Below, one piece after another: positions 49,873 through 61,740 of a DNA stretch of 64,000 nt. The position numbers were made by a program, and so were the translations under genes. Source of the DNA: Oscheius sp. JU75 (Eukaryota > Nematoda > Chromadorea > Rhabditida > Rhabditidae); the NCBI GenBank assembly GCA_037178855.1, contig JASJZC010000006.1, positions 992,001-1,056,000 of the forward strand, in the 5' to 3' direction. Position 1 is the stretch's first letter, and each line of letters starts with the position of its first letter. The notes beneath the pieces are model-generated. The model was not told the DNA's origin, did not search any database, and was given only the letters and a program-made list of their open reading frames with translations.

Positions 49873-50527
49873 AGCACCGGTCAAAATCCCCATGTTTGAC
49901 TGGATCTGCTGATAAATTTAACGAAGAAATCGAGGAGAAAAATGATGTATTGCACAGACAAATGACTCTTTAGGCACAGTGGGAGCATATGTCACGTTTT
50001 GTTTGTTTATTTGCAATTATTATATCCTTTCTATATGTCGCAACATGCTAGCCTTCCAAAGATCGGTGCCCATTCGCGCAGTTCTCATCCATACTTCTCC
50101 TAACTGAGCTGTGAATTCGTCCCTCCATCTGGACTTCGATGTCACGTTGGATCCACCTATTTTGACTCATTAGTTTTCGTGAAAGATTCCAGAGACCATT
50201 GAAAGTTGACTGAATAGACCTACTTTACCATTCTGTAAGAGTGTCTCAGAAGAGCTGTAGCTACAATAACTGGAGTCCTAGTCAAAAAAAAAAAAGTTTT
50301 GTGCTTAGAAACATGCTAGCAGCAAAAAGTTCAGAAGGTGAAGACAATTAATACAGTATGGCAATTACAAGACAAGAGCGTTTGAGATGGAGACTTCAAG
50401 AAGGTCAGTCGTCTCATAGCTGAAAAGAATAGAAAAGGAGCATCGGTGAGCAGATTTATCAGGACAAGATGGTCAAGAGACTGACTTCCAAGATCCAAGT
50501 AGTTAAAATTGTCTTTGTACGAAGCAT

Positions 50528-51310
50528 CTATCCGTCGGGTCCGAAGACCCAGAAGACCTTTCTACTACTGATCAAGATTAATTCCGAAGACGGTAGAATC
50601 GATGTGTACCAAGGAATAGGAGTTAGACAAAAGAATTGACTCCACTTCTGAAGAGAATCGGTCAGGGAGGAGACAGTACAATCGACGTCGAGAACAAGAA
50701 TCGAGGATGCTACAAGTTCGCGGAGTCTTAAGTAGGAGCCTGTAAGCCCATTTGCGTTTGCAACAGACAACGCTTGCACATCGTTGGGGTACAGATTGCA
50801 GTTAATGCAGTGGCTATCTGCAACTTGCCATCATCCTAAAAAACACCCATAACATCTGTCGCTCCCGACCTTCTGACCAGATTCCCCGCCTCCAAGAGAA
50901 CTCTAGTGTGGCTTCTAATTGGTTTATAGTAAAGGTTGTTTTTTCGACGTTCTCTCCGCTCTCAAAGGAAAAGGCTAGGATGGTCAACCTTTCTTGGTTC
51001 TTGGTCATTTTGTGTTTAGAGGTTTCCAATTGTTGAATAACCTTCTCAACTTTCTTGGTGTTGGTGAAAATGTAAGCGTGGTGCTCTTCTACGTTCTTGG
51101 GAAATTCCCATGGTGCCCGAAATTGGTCTGGTCATTGGTAAGATCTGGCTCTTCAAGCCTTTGAGTAGTTTGGTCAAAGAGGTTTTTATGCCAGCCAAGC
51201 TCCGGGTCTCAGCCGGACTGAGAGGGCTTGCCATTGGCTCGCCCTTCCGTAAGGAAAGGAGAAAAGATACAAGTGTCTATGCCAACAGCATGGCGGTGCT
51301 GTGACTAAAA
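50528..51310 (-). CDS. Unrecognised possible coding region
   Basis: The minus-strand frame around 51150-50814 is open and protein-like: QFRAPWEFPKNVEEHHAYIF, KVEKVIQQLETSKHKMTKNQ, LTILAFSFESGENVEKTTFT. A second frame (50779-50528) reads DVDCTVSSLTDSLQKWSQFF. An acceptor-like GACCAG precedes the first. No family recognised; the linking exons are unclear. Confidence 0.35.
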
Positions 51311-51979
51311 TAATTACACAGGCGGTTGCTTGGGTTTTTCGTGGGTGTGATATATTCGGTTAATGAAGAGGGCCTTCGGGACACTATTACACTACGTCCA
51401 CCACTAGTGTAATCCGTTCCGTTGATTAATAGTTTTTTTGGACTATTGTCAGCCACACCCTATGTCAATCCCTACAAGAGACGGTCAAAATTATAATGTG
51501 AAGGCCTCTCCGACAGCTTCAATCGTAATAGTTACATCCTACCTTCTCATGAGATAGCAGTCAATGGTTAGACATAATCGAATCGATTCCTGATAAATCT
51601 GTCAGTTCAGAAAACACATTCTAGGGACTCAATTAGTAGGATCTCTTGCGGCGTCCTGTTGCCAGAAATCTGCTGTAGATCAGTTAGCATGCAGAACGAG
51701 ACAGTGTTTAACTTTTCATCTATTTTTTCGTGCAATAAACACAACTCATTCTACAACCGCTCCCTACAACCTTACCTTTCAGGGCCTGTTTCCCGTACAC
51801 GTGATTACAGGACCCCTTTCTCTGACCTACGGGGCCAGCCTATTCTATTAAACTTGGGCTAGGGATGGCTAGTACACACAAAGCAAAATAAGAAGAAAAA
51901 ACAAAAACGCTCGTATTGGTGGTAGTGTGGGCTGTAGTATTACGCATTGGCTCGTTAAAAGGTTAAAAACGGTAACGGT

Positions 51980-52611
51980 TTGATGAATTGGTTTCAAGAC
52001 TCTCGGGTGGTTGTAGTTATAAGTTATTTCCGTTGGTCGATGCACCATGCTCGTAGGGCAGACGGCTATTATAAGGAGATAACGACGGTAAACCGACCAT
52101 TTTTCCGTCTCAACAACAGCACATTTGTCAAACCATCGCTTTTTGGTTATACCCTGTCCGGCTACGATACAGCTGGAGACACTCGAGTATTCAATACCGC
52201 TGTTCGCACCTTGACAGCCAAAGAAGAGATAGCGACCTTGGTAGCACAGTCGTCCGGAAAATGTGTCTGGAGAATTATTGCACCGGCTGGGAGCACCATA
52301 TTTCTCAAACTGACTGGGAGTTATCTCCCCGAGCCGAAAAACGAATGCATAGGTGAGAATTCGAACTACATCGCGGTCAAGGATGGCTACTCGGCCAGAG
52401 CACCGCCCCTGGATAGAGACGGCGGTCTTTTTCAATTTCATACGATTCAGACAAGATCTGTGAAGATGAGCAGGCGTATAGAACAGTAGTTTCCTCTACA
52501 AGTCATCTGTATGTGGAAATGAAGACAGTGGCCTCCCTAAGAAGTCCGGCAGCGTGGTACGCAATCTTTGAAAAGATTCCTGATATTCTTCAAGAAGTCT
52601 GTTACCACTGA
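51980..52611 (+). CDS. CUB-like domain protein (5' end unresolved)
   Basis: Exon frame 51980-52424, a 26-bp intron (GTCTTTTTC...GATTCAG, 52425-52450), then 52451-52611. CUB-type features: KCVWRIIAPAGSTIFLKLTG with the conserved C-W, a second Cys followed by NYIAVKDGYS, PPLDRDGDKICEDEQAYRTV, and STSHLYVEMKTVAS. Removing the 26 bp restores DRDGDKICEDE and extends the domain to a proper stop at 52609-52611; without it the frame stops at 52489. The true start and any signal peptide lie upstream and were not found. Probably secreted or a membrane ectodomain. Confidence 0.6.
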
Positions 52612-54635
52612 TAGGAGTCGGGTGACCGGGTGGTGTGCTTCCCAGATTAGGGATTCAGCCCCAATTCTCTTATTTCAAGTACATCACTCCCAGTCTCCAC
52701 CATCCATTTGCTGGCTCAAAGACCTACAGGAGCCCGATGCGGCCCTCAAACAGAAGGCTGTGAGTGCCTACTAAGGTCCTAGTCTCGAAACTAAAGAAGA
52801 GAGGTGGAAGAGTTTGCGAAAGATTGGGTACGAGTGGATTTTTTAAAGCAGAAAATGGGAGGGTCAGTGCGAAAAATTGGTTAGGATGGACTACACAAAA
52901 ACATAAAAGCAACGTGACCTAGTTAGAGATGGAAAGAGAGCAGCCTTCTATGGCGAGCAGCAGGCAACCGCAGCATGGAGTCTGGCTGGAAACATTTGCT
53001 TGTCAAATCTTGTCAGAAACTTCTCGACAAGACTTTGTAGAGAAAGCGCTTTCTTGAAAAGTCTTATGAGAGAACTCTGGTAATTGTGAGGTTGCCGGAT
53101 TCTGTAAAATGACGTGTGGCGGATGATTACATGTCGATAGTTTGAAATAAATGTTTTTTTTGGGGGTCTGGGCAGAGGCAGACAGGACTGTTTGCCTTCC
53201 CACTCCCTTCATATTTTTGGATTGGGGCGTGACATCACTACCTCTCTATAGTATTTGTCCAGAAATCAAACTTTCGTCTTCACACTCTGGTCTCTTCCCT
53301 CTGTCCAAATGCGGTGCACGTGTAGCTTGAAAAGAGAGCTGAAACGAGCCATCCCTTCCAAAGATCAAAGCCCTTGTTGGACATAAAGTGACGGGATGGG
53401 AACAGCTAGTAGGAGCAGAGTATAGATCAGTTCAGTGCAGATAGACTCTCCCAAAAACTCTCAGTTCTCTGAACTTTTGCCAAAGAATTTACAGCGGTCT
53501 CTTACGTTTTTTTTTTGAAACAATAGAGACCAATCGGTCGCTCGGGAAGAAAGACCAACGTCAGGTAAGAGTCAAGTTACTACCATTATTGATCTTTTCG
53601 GTCAATTGAGTAGTCAAGTTCCTGGTGCTGGTAGGGTGTGAAGCATATTATGAGTAGAATAAGTATTGTATAAGCAGTCCTACTGTGAACTTTGCACAGA
53701 TTCTGTCTTGCCGTCGGAATCTGTCTCCGGATAGAGAGACTCACTCACCGGGTCCGAAAAAGAATCTTCCCCAGATCAATGAGAGAGTCAATCTGGTAGG
53801 ATATTAAGAGTGTGTAGAGAGAATGATGCCATAGTAGGTAGTCAACCAAATACTCAGATCCGGTAGCTGATCAATTGAAATCTGACCCAAAAAGACCAAA
53901 GTGTCTCTCTACCATCAAGAGATCTTGAGTCGGGTCAAAGACAAGCAAGTTTCTCTTTCTCTTTCTCTCTCTCTGTCTCTCTCTCTAACTGTAAGAACCA
54001 GCAGTCAAGCTTGTAAGTGCTATAATGTAGAACAAGATGGTCGGGAGAGAGTCAAGCAGGTGGAAGTGAGTGTTCCCATAGTAGCGAAGCTTGTACAAGG
54101 ACAGTCTGTCAATTAGAGCCCAATCTAATAACTCACTTTTCCCTCAAAGTCCCATTCGACTTTTGTCCTCCGTTCCCGCCTGACCTCTGGAGTGCTTTGA
54201 GTACACCAGCACTCGTCTTCCTGTCATACGATAGCTCTCCGGAGGATCTTCCCCCAATGTTTTCCGATCATTGTCCGATCCTCTTCTTCCGCCAGGACAG
54301 AAAGAGACAAATTTACGTGGTTGTCTCACAAGCTCAAGTAGTCCCACCAACCTTTGTGTGCTCTTGTTCTCCAAGACGCGCTATTTGCGCCAACAGTATG
54401 ATCCTAGGGGGATCGGGACTCTTGGTAAGCTCCTATAACTTTCAATACGCACCTTGAGCAAGTTTTCTCAACAGGCGACACAAATAGCACGGACGGCTTA
54501 TGATATCTGAACTCGAGTATCAGTTGAAAAGATGATGGGAGCCCTATTTGCACAAACCCTGTAAACCTTGTCGCCTTCTTGTTGTGTGAGGGGCGGGAGA
54601 GACTCTCCACTCTTTGGCGCTTTTGACAGAACGGC
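52612..54635. other. Intergenic; no supportable gene
   Basis: Includes the inverted copy of the 45650-45970 segment (52640-52930), a CT-repeat (53950-53985) and several short frames without splice context. Confidence 0.5.
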
Positions 54636-56609
54636 ATGAAGGTTTCCGCCTCGGTCAGTTCCCTATATTCAGTGTGGACAAGAGCCAGGAGAAACAGGAA
54701 GCCGAGACTTGTCGACAAGAATGGTAATCCACTCATCATTGCCAAGATTACTTCGAAGTGGAGGATCAAGACCAGGTTTGTCCTGCATCTCACTATCTTC
54801 CTGTCTCTCTATCTTTCTTTCATTTTGTATCTTTCAGGAACTGGTTCCTCCTGACCCTCGAGTGCCAATGGCGAACCATGTTAGCCATCTTCTTTACCGG
54901 CTACGTAGTCAGCTGGGTACTCTTTGCCCTGATCTACTACATCATCACTGTGATCCACATCAAATCGGTGAGTTCCTTATTGTCCAGGCTTGAAGTACCG
55001 CTTGGTACACAAACAAGTTGGAGTTATGACGGAGGTACCAAACTCCGGGTTTAGGGAACTTTTTGCAACTGCACCTTAGCTTAGTCTCCTTCCTGTATCA
55101 CTGTTCAAACAGACCAGAATAGTCCTATTGTAACTCTCTGGATGACTAGATTTGCAGTCACTTCCGATGACTGTCTCTGTCTCTCTCTCTCTCTTTCTCT
55201 CTCTCAATCTCTTCGTTTCTAGAGAGAGGATGGCGCCCCACCCGAGAACTGCGTTGCAAACGTGGAAGGATTCGTAGACGCCCTCCTGTACTCCTTAGAA
55301 TCCCAAGCCACGATCGGCTACGGGTTCCGCTATCCTACCACCCACTGTCCACCCTCGATCATTACCTTGGTAGTTCAGATGGTTTCCGGTCAACTGCTAC
55401 AAACTGTCCTCGGAGGCTTGGTCATTGCCAAGATTCTGAGGCCAAAGAAGAGAAAACAGGTTAGCCAATCCGTATTAATTTTATGAGAAAGTAACTAGGA
55501 GATCCGATTTTCAAAGGATACCTTGTTTGGACCGCTCAGTGACGATGACCATCGACTGGCACTGACTTTTCGACTGGCTGACATTCAGGATCAGCTGTTC
55601 TTTTCCGGCAGCATGGTCAAGCTGTTCTTTGCTACCTGTAGGACAGAGGTAAACAGACAGAGAGACAGAGTCATAGAGACACAGAGACACAAAGACAGAG
55701 GGGCTGAGAGACAGAGTTTATTAGTTTCAATTTCTTCCTCAAACCGGTTTGCCATTTTTTGCACTGATAGCCACCGGACAGTTGCTTTGATTGCTCCAGT
55801 CGACAGTGACGAGAGTGACAGACAGGTGCCGAAGCATTCCGACGAGTAGTTGTATTTCTGTACACATCGCCCTCTCTAGCAAGTTTCTGCTCTGTCCTGA
55901 CAGTTGACCGGTTACTTGCAGGACTCCCCTGGCCAAGCGATGATGGCATATAGAGAGAAACAGGCTTGCAAGGAACAGGAGACGCATTTTGTAGAAGACT
56001 GGGGCCTTGGAGAGGGCATATGGACGGTCAGTCTCAGTAGTATTCACAAGTTTTCAGTGCGGAAAGCGTGAACTTCTGGGCTTGCGAGAAATCAAAGTCG
56101 GCTACGATCCTGTCCTCCTGCTCTGGCCCATAACCCTTCGACACATCATCGACTCGAAATCACCGTTTTTCAACAAGTCCCGGCTCGAAATTCTGGTACA
56201 TATCACTGTTTTCCACATAAACAATGTGATTTCAGCACATGGACTTTGAACTGATCATGATAGTCGAGGGGACGGATGAGACGACTGGAGCAAGTATACA
56301 AGCCAGAGCCTCCTTCCTGCCGGACGAGATTCTTTGGGGGAGAAGATTCAAGAACATGGTGTTCTTGAATGAGAAGAGATGCAAATATGAGGTCGACTAC
56401 AGTCTGTTCGACGAGACTGAACCGTGAGTGAGAGCCAGAGAGGCAGAGACACAGAGACAGAGAAATATAAAGACAGAGAGGCAGAGAGACAGATGGCAGA
56501 AAGATTGACCAAATATCCTCTTTCCAGGATTCCCGGCTACATCGAGTGTCCGCCAGTGATAATGGAGACAGTGGACGAGGAATCGATGGGCTCCAGGATC
56601 TCATTTTAA
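54636..56609 (+). CDS. Inward-rectifier potassium channel (Kir)
   Basis: Eight exons join in frame: 54636-54775, 54838-54967, 55223-55459, 55517-55648, 55922-56026, 56058-56195, 56236-56423 and 56528-56609, giving 383 residues. N-terminal RLVDKNGN; transmembrane helix 1 (TMLAIFFTGYVVSWVLFALI); pore helix and filter SQATIGYGFR; transmembrane helix 2 (VSGQLLQTVLGGLVIAKIL) then RPKKRKQ, a likely PIP2-binding basic patch. The cytoplasmic domain includes RLALTFRLADIQDQLFFSGS, LLWPITLRHIIDSKSPFF, FELIMIVEGTDETTGASIQA, EILWGRRF and CKYEVDYSLFDET. No pore residues are missing. Introns are 31-273 bp; intron 2 and intron 4 carry GTCTCT/AGAGAC tracts. Sets potassium conductance in excitable cells; corresponds to the nematode irk group. 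Confidence 0.92.
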
Positions 56610-57471
56610 ACATTTCTTCTCGCACCTTTCCAAAGAACCGCTTCCAAAGCTTCCTGAAAAAAACTGGTATATAAATGACTGGTATTGGTTCGCCTAATAA
56701 ACATTCGAACTTACAGTCTCAGAATTTTGAACGGGGAAGAAGAGTCTCGGTATTTTATGAAAAGCAAACTTGGTTTTTTGATGGTGACGGCAGATCAAAT
56801 ATTCCCTTTGGTGTGTGCATGAGCATGGGACTAAAAAGAATCTCTCTGTATCCCTGTCTCTCTGTCTTTCTGCCTCTCTGGTTTTCTCCATTGATCCATT
56901 TCTGGCGCAGCATTCCTTCTGTGTCTAAAAATTCTGCGGAACATTAATCCAGTCTCTGTCTCGTACTCCCAATAAATACTAACCAAATCTGCCTGCCTCC
57001 AGTTGTGCTCATCCTTCAGTATGTATATCTTCTGTTGACGCTATTCGATGCGGGAAAGAATGTCCTGAGAAATGGAAGAAGATGTGTAGCCGCTGTTCTC
57101 CTAAGAAGCGGTATAAATGTTTTTGCTGTCCGAAACCCTGGGAACTTTGAGAAGAAATAGAAACAATAAAGACTCTGAGGAGCATCTGTCTCTGTTTCTC
57201 CATTTCCCGACTACCTCTTTTCAAACTCTGAACCTCTTGACAGAATCAAAAGAAACGCTGAAAACCATAGGACGCATTCAGGATACCGGTTAGATCAGGG
57301 ACATAAACGGACAATAAAGTCTTTTGAAAGACACTCCCTTTTTTTCCGAACAGTACTGTTTTGCTCGATCAACCCTTGAGCCTCCCCCAGGTATCAATTG
57401 CTTACTAGTGAGAAAAGTCACCAGTGATAAGGCGTCTAATTCCGATATCAGTCTCGCCTATTGCCTTTCCA
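56610..57471. other. Intergenic; no supportable gene
   Basis: Short frames only; a CT-rich GTCTCT tract at about 56845-56885. Confidence 0.5.
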
Positions 57472-57588
57472 ATGGATTTCCTCAAGGAGGTACCCGCAAA
57501 GCATCAGCCAACTGTAGCAGCTGTGTTGCAAGATGCTGAGGAACGGGAACTTTGGCTCTTTTCGGAGGGAGAGACAGGCTTCTGGTAA
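57472..57588 (+). pseudogene. Truncated GTPase-family N-terminus
   Basis: MDFLKEVPAKHQPTVAAVLQ followed by DAEER is clearly the same start as MDFLEDVSIQHQPTVVAVLQ at 59112. It diverges after 25 residues and stops at 57586-57588. A 5' fragment of a duplicated gene. Confidence 0.75.
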
Positions 57589-58826
57589 CTCTTGACACTG
57601 GAAGTCGGCTCCTCGTCTCTCCTCAGTCCAGAGAATGAACTGACCACGACGGTCTTCTCGAAGCAGGAGACTTGACTCTTGCCCTGTCCAGCGGCTCTGC
57701 TGGTCGAACGAATGAGGAAACACTGTTCTTCTCCCGTTTTCTTATTTTCATCATTATTCTGACCATTTTTGACGTCGAAGTAGACGTTTGTGGAGTTGTT
57801 TTCGACGCAGAGTCGATTAAACATACTTAGAAGGCATAAAAATGTGTGCAAAGTATGGACTTTTCGGTGAAGCTAATTGCGGGACCCGATTTGAAAACGC
57901 ATTTGTTTATTGTTTGCAAATACCTTGGCGCATCCTAGACGATGATACCTTTAATATTTTCTATTCAAACCCTCAGGTTGGACAATATACTTCGACACTC
58001 ACTCAAATCAAGGGCGTAAAGCTGGTCCAGCGTTTTTATCGAAAACTACCTTATACAACCTTGGCGTTATTTTTATCCAAGATAGATACGGCCCAAATAA
58101 ATCTCCAGCAAAAATGACGCCAGGGGGTGTATCAGGTAGATTTTGAGAAAAACGCTATGACTCGTCGACTTGACTCGACTCGAAAAGTTTTGCTGATTTT
58201 CTCGAATTTGAGCTGGTACACCTCTTTGGATGCATGCCTACCTTGGGCAAAAATGACGTTAGGGGTGCATGGCTTGTTTTTCGAGAAAAATGCGGCCCCA
58301 GGTTTGCATCATCGAATCGGGTGTCCAAATATGTTGGACAATGTCATCTTCGAGGCCAAGAACACTTTCTTTCTGAGAACCCTGCTCAACTTCACGGTCA
58401 ACGACATGCCCATGCTCAACCTCTGGATCCAGATCAGGGGACAACGTCGGCTGAAAGAAAACTTACGGATCATCGAGGCGATCTTCTGGAGGACTTGAGC
58501 TGGATCCTCAGAAAGACAGTGGTGGGATAGTTTTCGACACTGAGTCGATTAAACACACTTAGAATCCATGAAAATGTGCGTAAAACACCAAATAATGCCA
58601 AATTATGGACTTTCGGTGAAGTAGCGGGTCCCGATATGAAAACGACTTCTGCCGTCTACGCATCTAACCAAAATACTAATGTCCCTTTAAGTAGAACAGC
58701 CTCTACCTATTCCCGATGGTTTTCCCAGCAATCAATTGACTGCTGGTGCAAGGAAACATCAAAGATAAGACTTTTTCTCTCATCAGCTGTCTCCCGATTT
58801 CTTCCCTTTCAATGGATTTGGAACTG
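57589..58826. other. Repeat-bearing intergenic stretch
   Basis: Two direct copies of a roughly 100-bp segment (GAGTCGATTAAACA, then TATGGACTTTTCGGTGAAG, then GCGGGACCCG) lie at 57800-57900 and 58535-58640; they belong to the inverted-repeat family at 25127. A frame at 58310-58498 (NTFFLRTLLNFTVNDMPMLN) is protein-like but unrecognised. Confidence 0.5.
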
Positions 58827-59108
58827 TGCGCTCGCTTCTTCAAGCACTCTCTAGTGGCCTATCATCGCCGTCGCTGTTTGCGGAAAGAAGAAATTCCGGT
58901 CCCAGCACTGCGACACAGAGGGACCGTCACGTAATGAAATGGGAAGATGAGCTGAAGAAAGCCTGTGGTCGCATCGGACGAACTTCAATCAGGATGCGAG
59001 AGACAATAGAGGGAGACGAAGAGCGAGTTCGCCCTATGGGAGCGGCAAGGGAGCCCTGACATGATAGCAACCCCTTGATTCCGACAATAAATTGTAATTG
59101 TAAAAATT
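58827..59108 (+). mobile_element. Internally deleted RTE derivative (SINE-like)
   Basis: The first about 110 b (GCGCTCGCTTCTTCAAGC, then TCCGGTCCCAGCACTGCGAC) match the 5' end of the old LINE at 27870. The rest is a short 3' region ending in ATTGTAATTGTAAAAATTGT, a simple tail. The whole coding part is absent. A non-autonomous element mobilised by RTE machinery is inferred. Confidence 0.65.
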
Positions 59109-59111
59109 GTA

Positions 59112-61316
59112 ATGGATTTCCTCGAAGATGTTTCCATACAACATCAGCCAACGGTAGTAGCAGTATTACAAAATGAGGATCTGGCTCTGGAAACGAAGCT
59201 GGACATTCTAAGATCCTTAAAATTGGATGAGACTATAATTGCTCAAACTCATGACTATCTCTGGCCAGATTTCCGGGAACTTTTGACCGAGTCTCGCAGG
59301 AAAACAGTCAATTTTCTTCTTGAACAAGAAGACTGGGAACTTTTATTGGTGTTCATTCGTGTAGAGTCAAAAGAAGCCCAGGAAGCCTACAAATTTTTCT
59401 TGCAAAAAATTGCGAAAAAAAATTCAGCGCCGATAATAATTTTTTTTACAGGACGGCGGTCGTATTCCAGTCGATCCAAAAAGACAGCCTCCAGAGGAAT
59501 CATTACATCTCCCAAAAGAATCGCAAAGTCAAGTGAAGGAAAGTGTAGAGGAGGATGGTGAGGAGAGAGAGTCGTTGAAAGCTGAGATGACAAAACTCTT
59601 CTCGGACGAGTGAGTCGGTTGAGATTCGATCACATTTCCAATGCTTTACAGTTTTCCAAAAGAAATGAACGTCATGGTGTTTGGGCAAGGCGGTGCTGAA
59701 AAGACGACCTTCATAAATTCTCTTGTTAACTATCTCAAGTATGAAAGCTTGGATAAAGCTCTGACTGCTGAGCCGGAAGTAATGATAGCCACTGAAGTGA
59801 CTACCATCGATCAAAACGTGAGACTATCGGCTCCAAGTAAATAACAGGAATTTCAGTATAATTTTAAGGAAAAAAGCTGCAGTTCGACAGCTTTTCAAAA
59901 CTGGGAGGCTTTTGAAGAATGCGAATATAATGAAGGAGAGGTTTGTAAAAGATCGAGCATGCAAAACATTCTAGGGGCCGCAACTGTATTCTGTCAAAAT
60001 GGGAACTGATGGAGATAAAAAAAGCTAGAGAATAATTGATACACCAAGTGTATACGATAATCCTTGAAGTGAGGAAATTCTAAATTTAGCTGAAAAAGTT
60101 GGGTGAGCAGAACACATCCGCAGTGACTTGATACCAGATATATTCACGCCTTTTTGATAATATTGTGGAAGAGTGGCTGGAAAATTTGGAGAATTTCTTG
60201 CTGGAACTCTTTCATAGACTTCATCATCAGGCCTCGAAGAACATACTGCTTTGCTTCACATCGACGAAGCACACCTTTTATTGCCCAGGAGCATTAGCTC
60301 ATACACTTCAGCGCTTTTTACACCAATATGCAAACAGAGAAGAGGGAAAAATTAACTTTGAACAGTGAGACAGAGAGAAAGACAGACAATCTGCACAATA
60401 TTTCAGAAACAATGTCTACTGTTTCGAAAATGAGAGTTTCCTCTTACTTTGTGTTCCAAAAGAGGAATTTTATCTCGCTGAAAATTTAAAATCTGCGAAC
60501 AGAGACAGCTGGAATTTTTCGGTCCGAGAGACTATTCGTCTTCTAGGTCACATCAAAACACTAACACCTTATTCGTACTTTGACCTCAACAGGCTTTACC
60601 ACTGTTCATCGGGCGTTCTTTCGGAGGCTCACACCAATTTGATTAGAAGAACGCTAGAATCGGAGACGGCTCTCCGGCAGCACACAGCTCAAGAAAGAAA
60701 CTTTTGGGATAAACTCTTTGATTTAAAGGTTGGTAAACTAGTGGAACTTGTTTGCACTGACTGAAAATTTTCTTTTCAGGAGTGTAACGAGAAAATGAAC
60801 ACCTTGGTAAGTCGCAAAGAGGATCTCTTGGGTGTCCTCAAAACTTTTCTCAGACTTGCTGTTAAAATTGACCGCTTCCAGCAGGCAAATGCATTGATCT
60901 CTGAAGAGTTTTGTATTGATTCTTTGACACGGCAACAATGGGTTTGATTTCTTGAGGCTTGAACTGCAGTATCATCTTTTAGCACGACTTTCTAAACAAC
61001 GAGATAGCCATTGAACATCTGGACGAAGCTCGACGTCTCTATGAACAAGAAGTGCAGCCATCCATATCGAAGGTGAGTTAAGATCACAATCGCCGAATGG
61101 GAAACTATTCGGATGAGTATTCAGCTTGTTCGTGATGGCAGGAAAGTAGGGATGGAGGAAATCACAAGCACATCGCTAGTGACTCTAGATCATGATATGC
61201 AGGAAGTATACGATCTGCTTAAGCTCATTTTAACTCAGAGAGGCAGCCAACAGAGACCGCCTGTATTTGCTACAATTACAGCAAACAACGATTGGTTCTG
61301 TAACAAGTAACTCTGT
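59112..61316 (+). pseudogene. GTPase-family gene with N-terminal module, decayed
   Basis: Exon 1 (from 59112) carries the shared helical module: WPDFRELLTESRRKTVNFLL, EQEDWELLLVFIRVESKEAQ, EAYKFFLQKI. Next comes an acidic linker (ESVEEDGEERESLKAEMTKL) spliced (59611-59651) to the G domain: NVMVFGQGGAEKTTFINSLV, where the canonical P-loop GxxxxGKT reads GQGGAEKT, and RIIDTPSVYDN for G3. A TAG just before RIIDTP, a TGA after it and a frameshift near 60150 break the frame. Then KNILLCFTSTKHTFYCPGAL, NVYCFENESFLLLCVPKEEF and the coiled C-terminus (KIDRFQQANALISEEFCIDS, AIEHLDEARRLYEQEVQPSI), ending at 61308-61310. Introns are 34-53 bp. GTP binding is probably lost. Confidence 0.7.
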
Positions 61317-61339
61317 TAAAATAAAGCATTTTTGACACA

Positions 61340-61740
61340 TCTCTTTATACTGCAAGCTCACCTGGATCCTAGACGTCGATCTGCTTGCCATTGACCCAGA
61401 CGTTCCTGTACTCCTCACCGAGTAGATCGAGCCACAAGCAGAGCTCCTCATCTCCCTGACTCGTCCAGATTCCGTTGACACGAATCCACTTAAAGTTGGG
61501 GTCCAGCAGCAGCCAGAAGAGTCGTTCCTGTACCATCAGGAAGCCGATCTGTCGTCTGCCTGTGAAGCTGTCTTCCTGTTTCCCTCGGACCCTGCCAAGG
61601 AGACCAAGATCGAGATGACGATTTTGTCCCCGCTAAAAATAGATGTCTCGTCGTGTCAGAGGTACTTCGAGACTAGGCGGTGAAGATTAAACACGTCATC
61701 GGGGATGAACATGGCAGACATAGCCTGCTACAGTTTGGTC
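61340..61740 (-). CDS. Unrecognised possible exon
   Basis: The minus strand reads GRRQIGFLMVQERLFWLLLD, PNFKWIRVNGIWTSQGDEEL and CLWLDLLGEEYRNVWVNGKQ, with a stop at about 61371. Composition is protein-like and codon choice consistent, but no family is recognised and upstream exons are unclear. Confidence 0.35.

Noticed and set aside
57448-57851. Minus-strand frames of 91 and 115 residues
   Set aside because: No family resemblance; they overlap the recognised N-terminal fragment on the plus strand and repeat-derived DNA.
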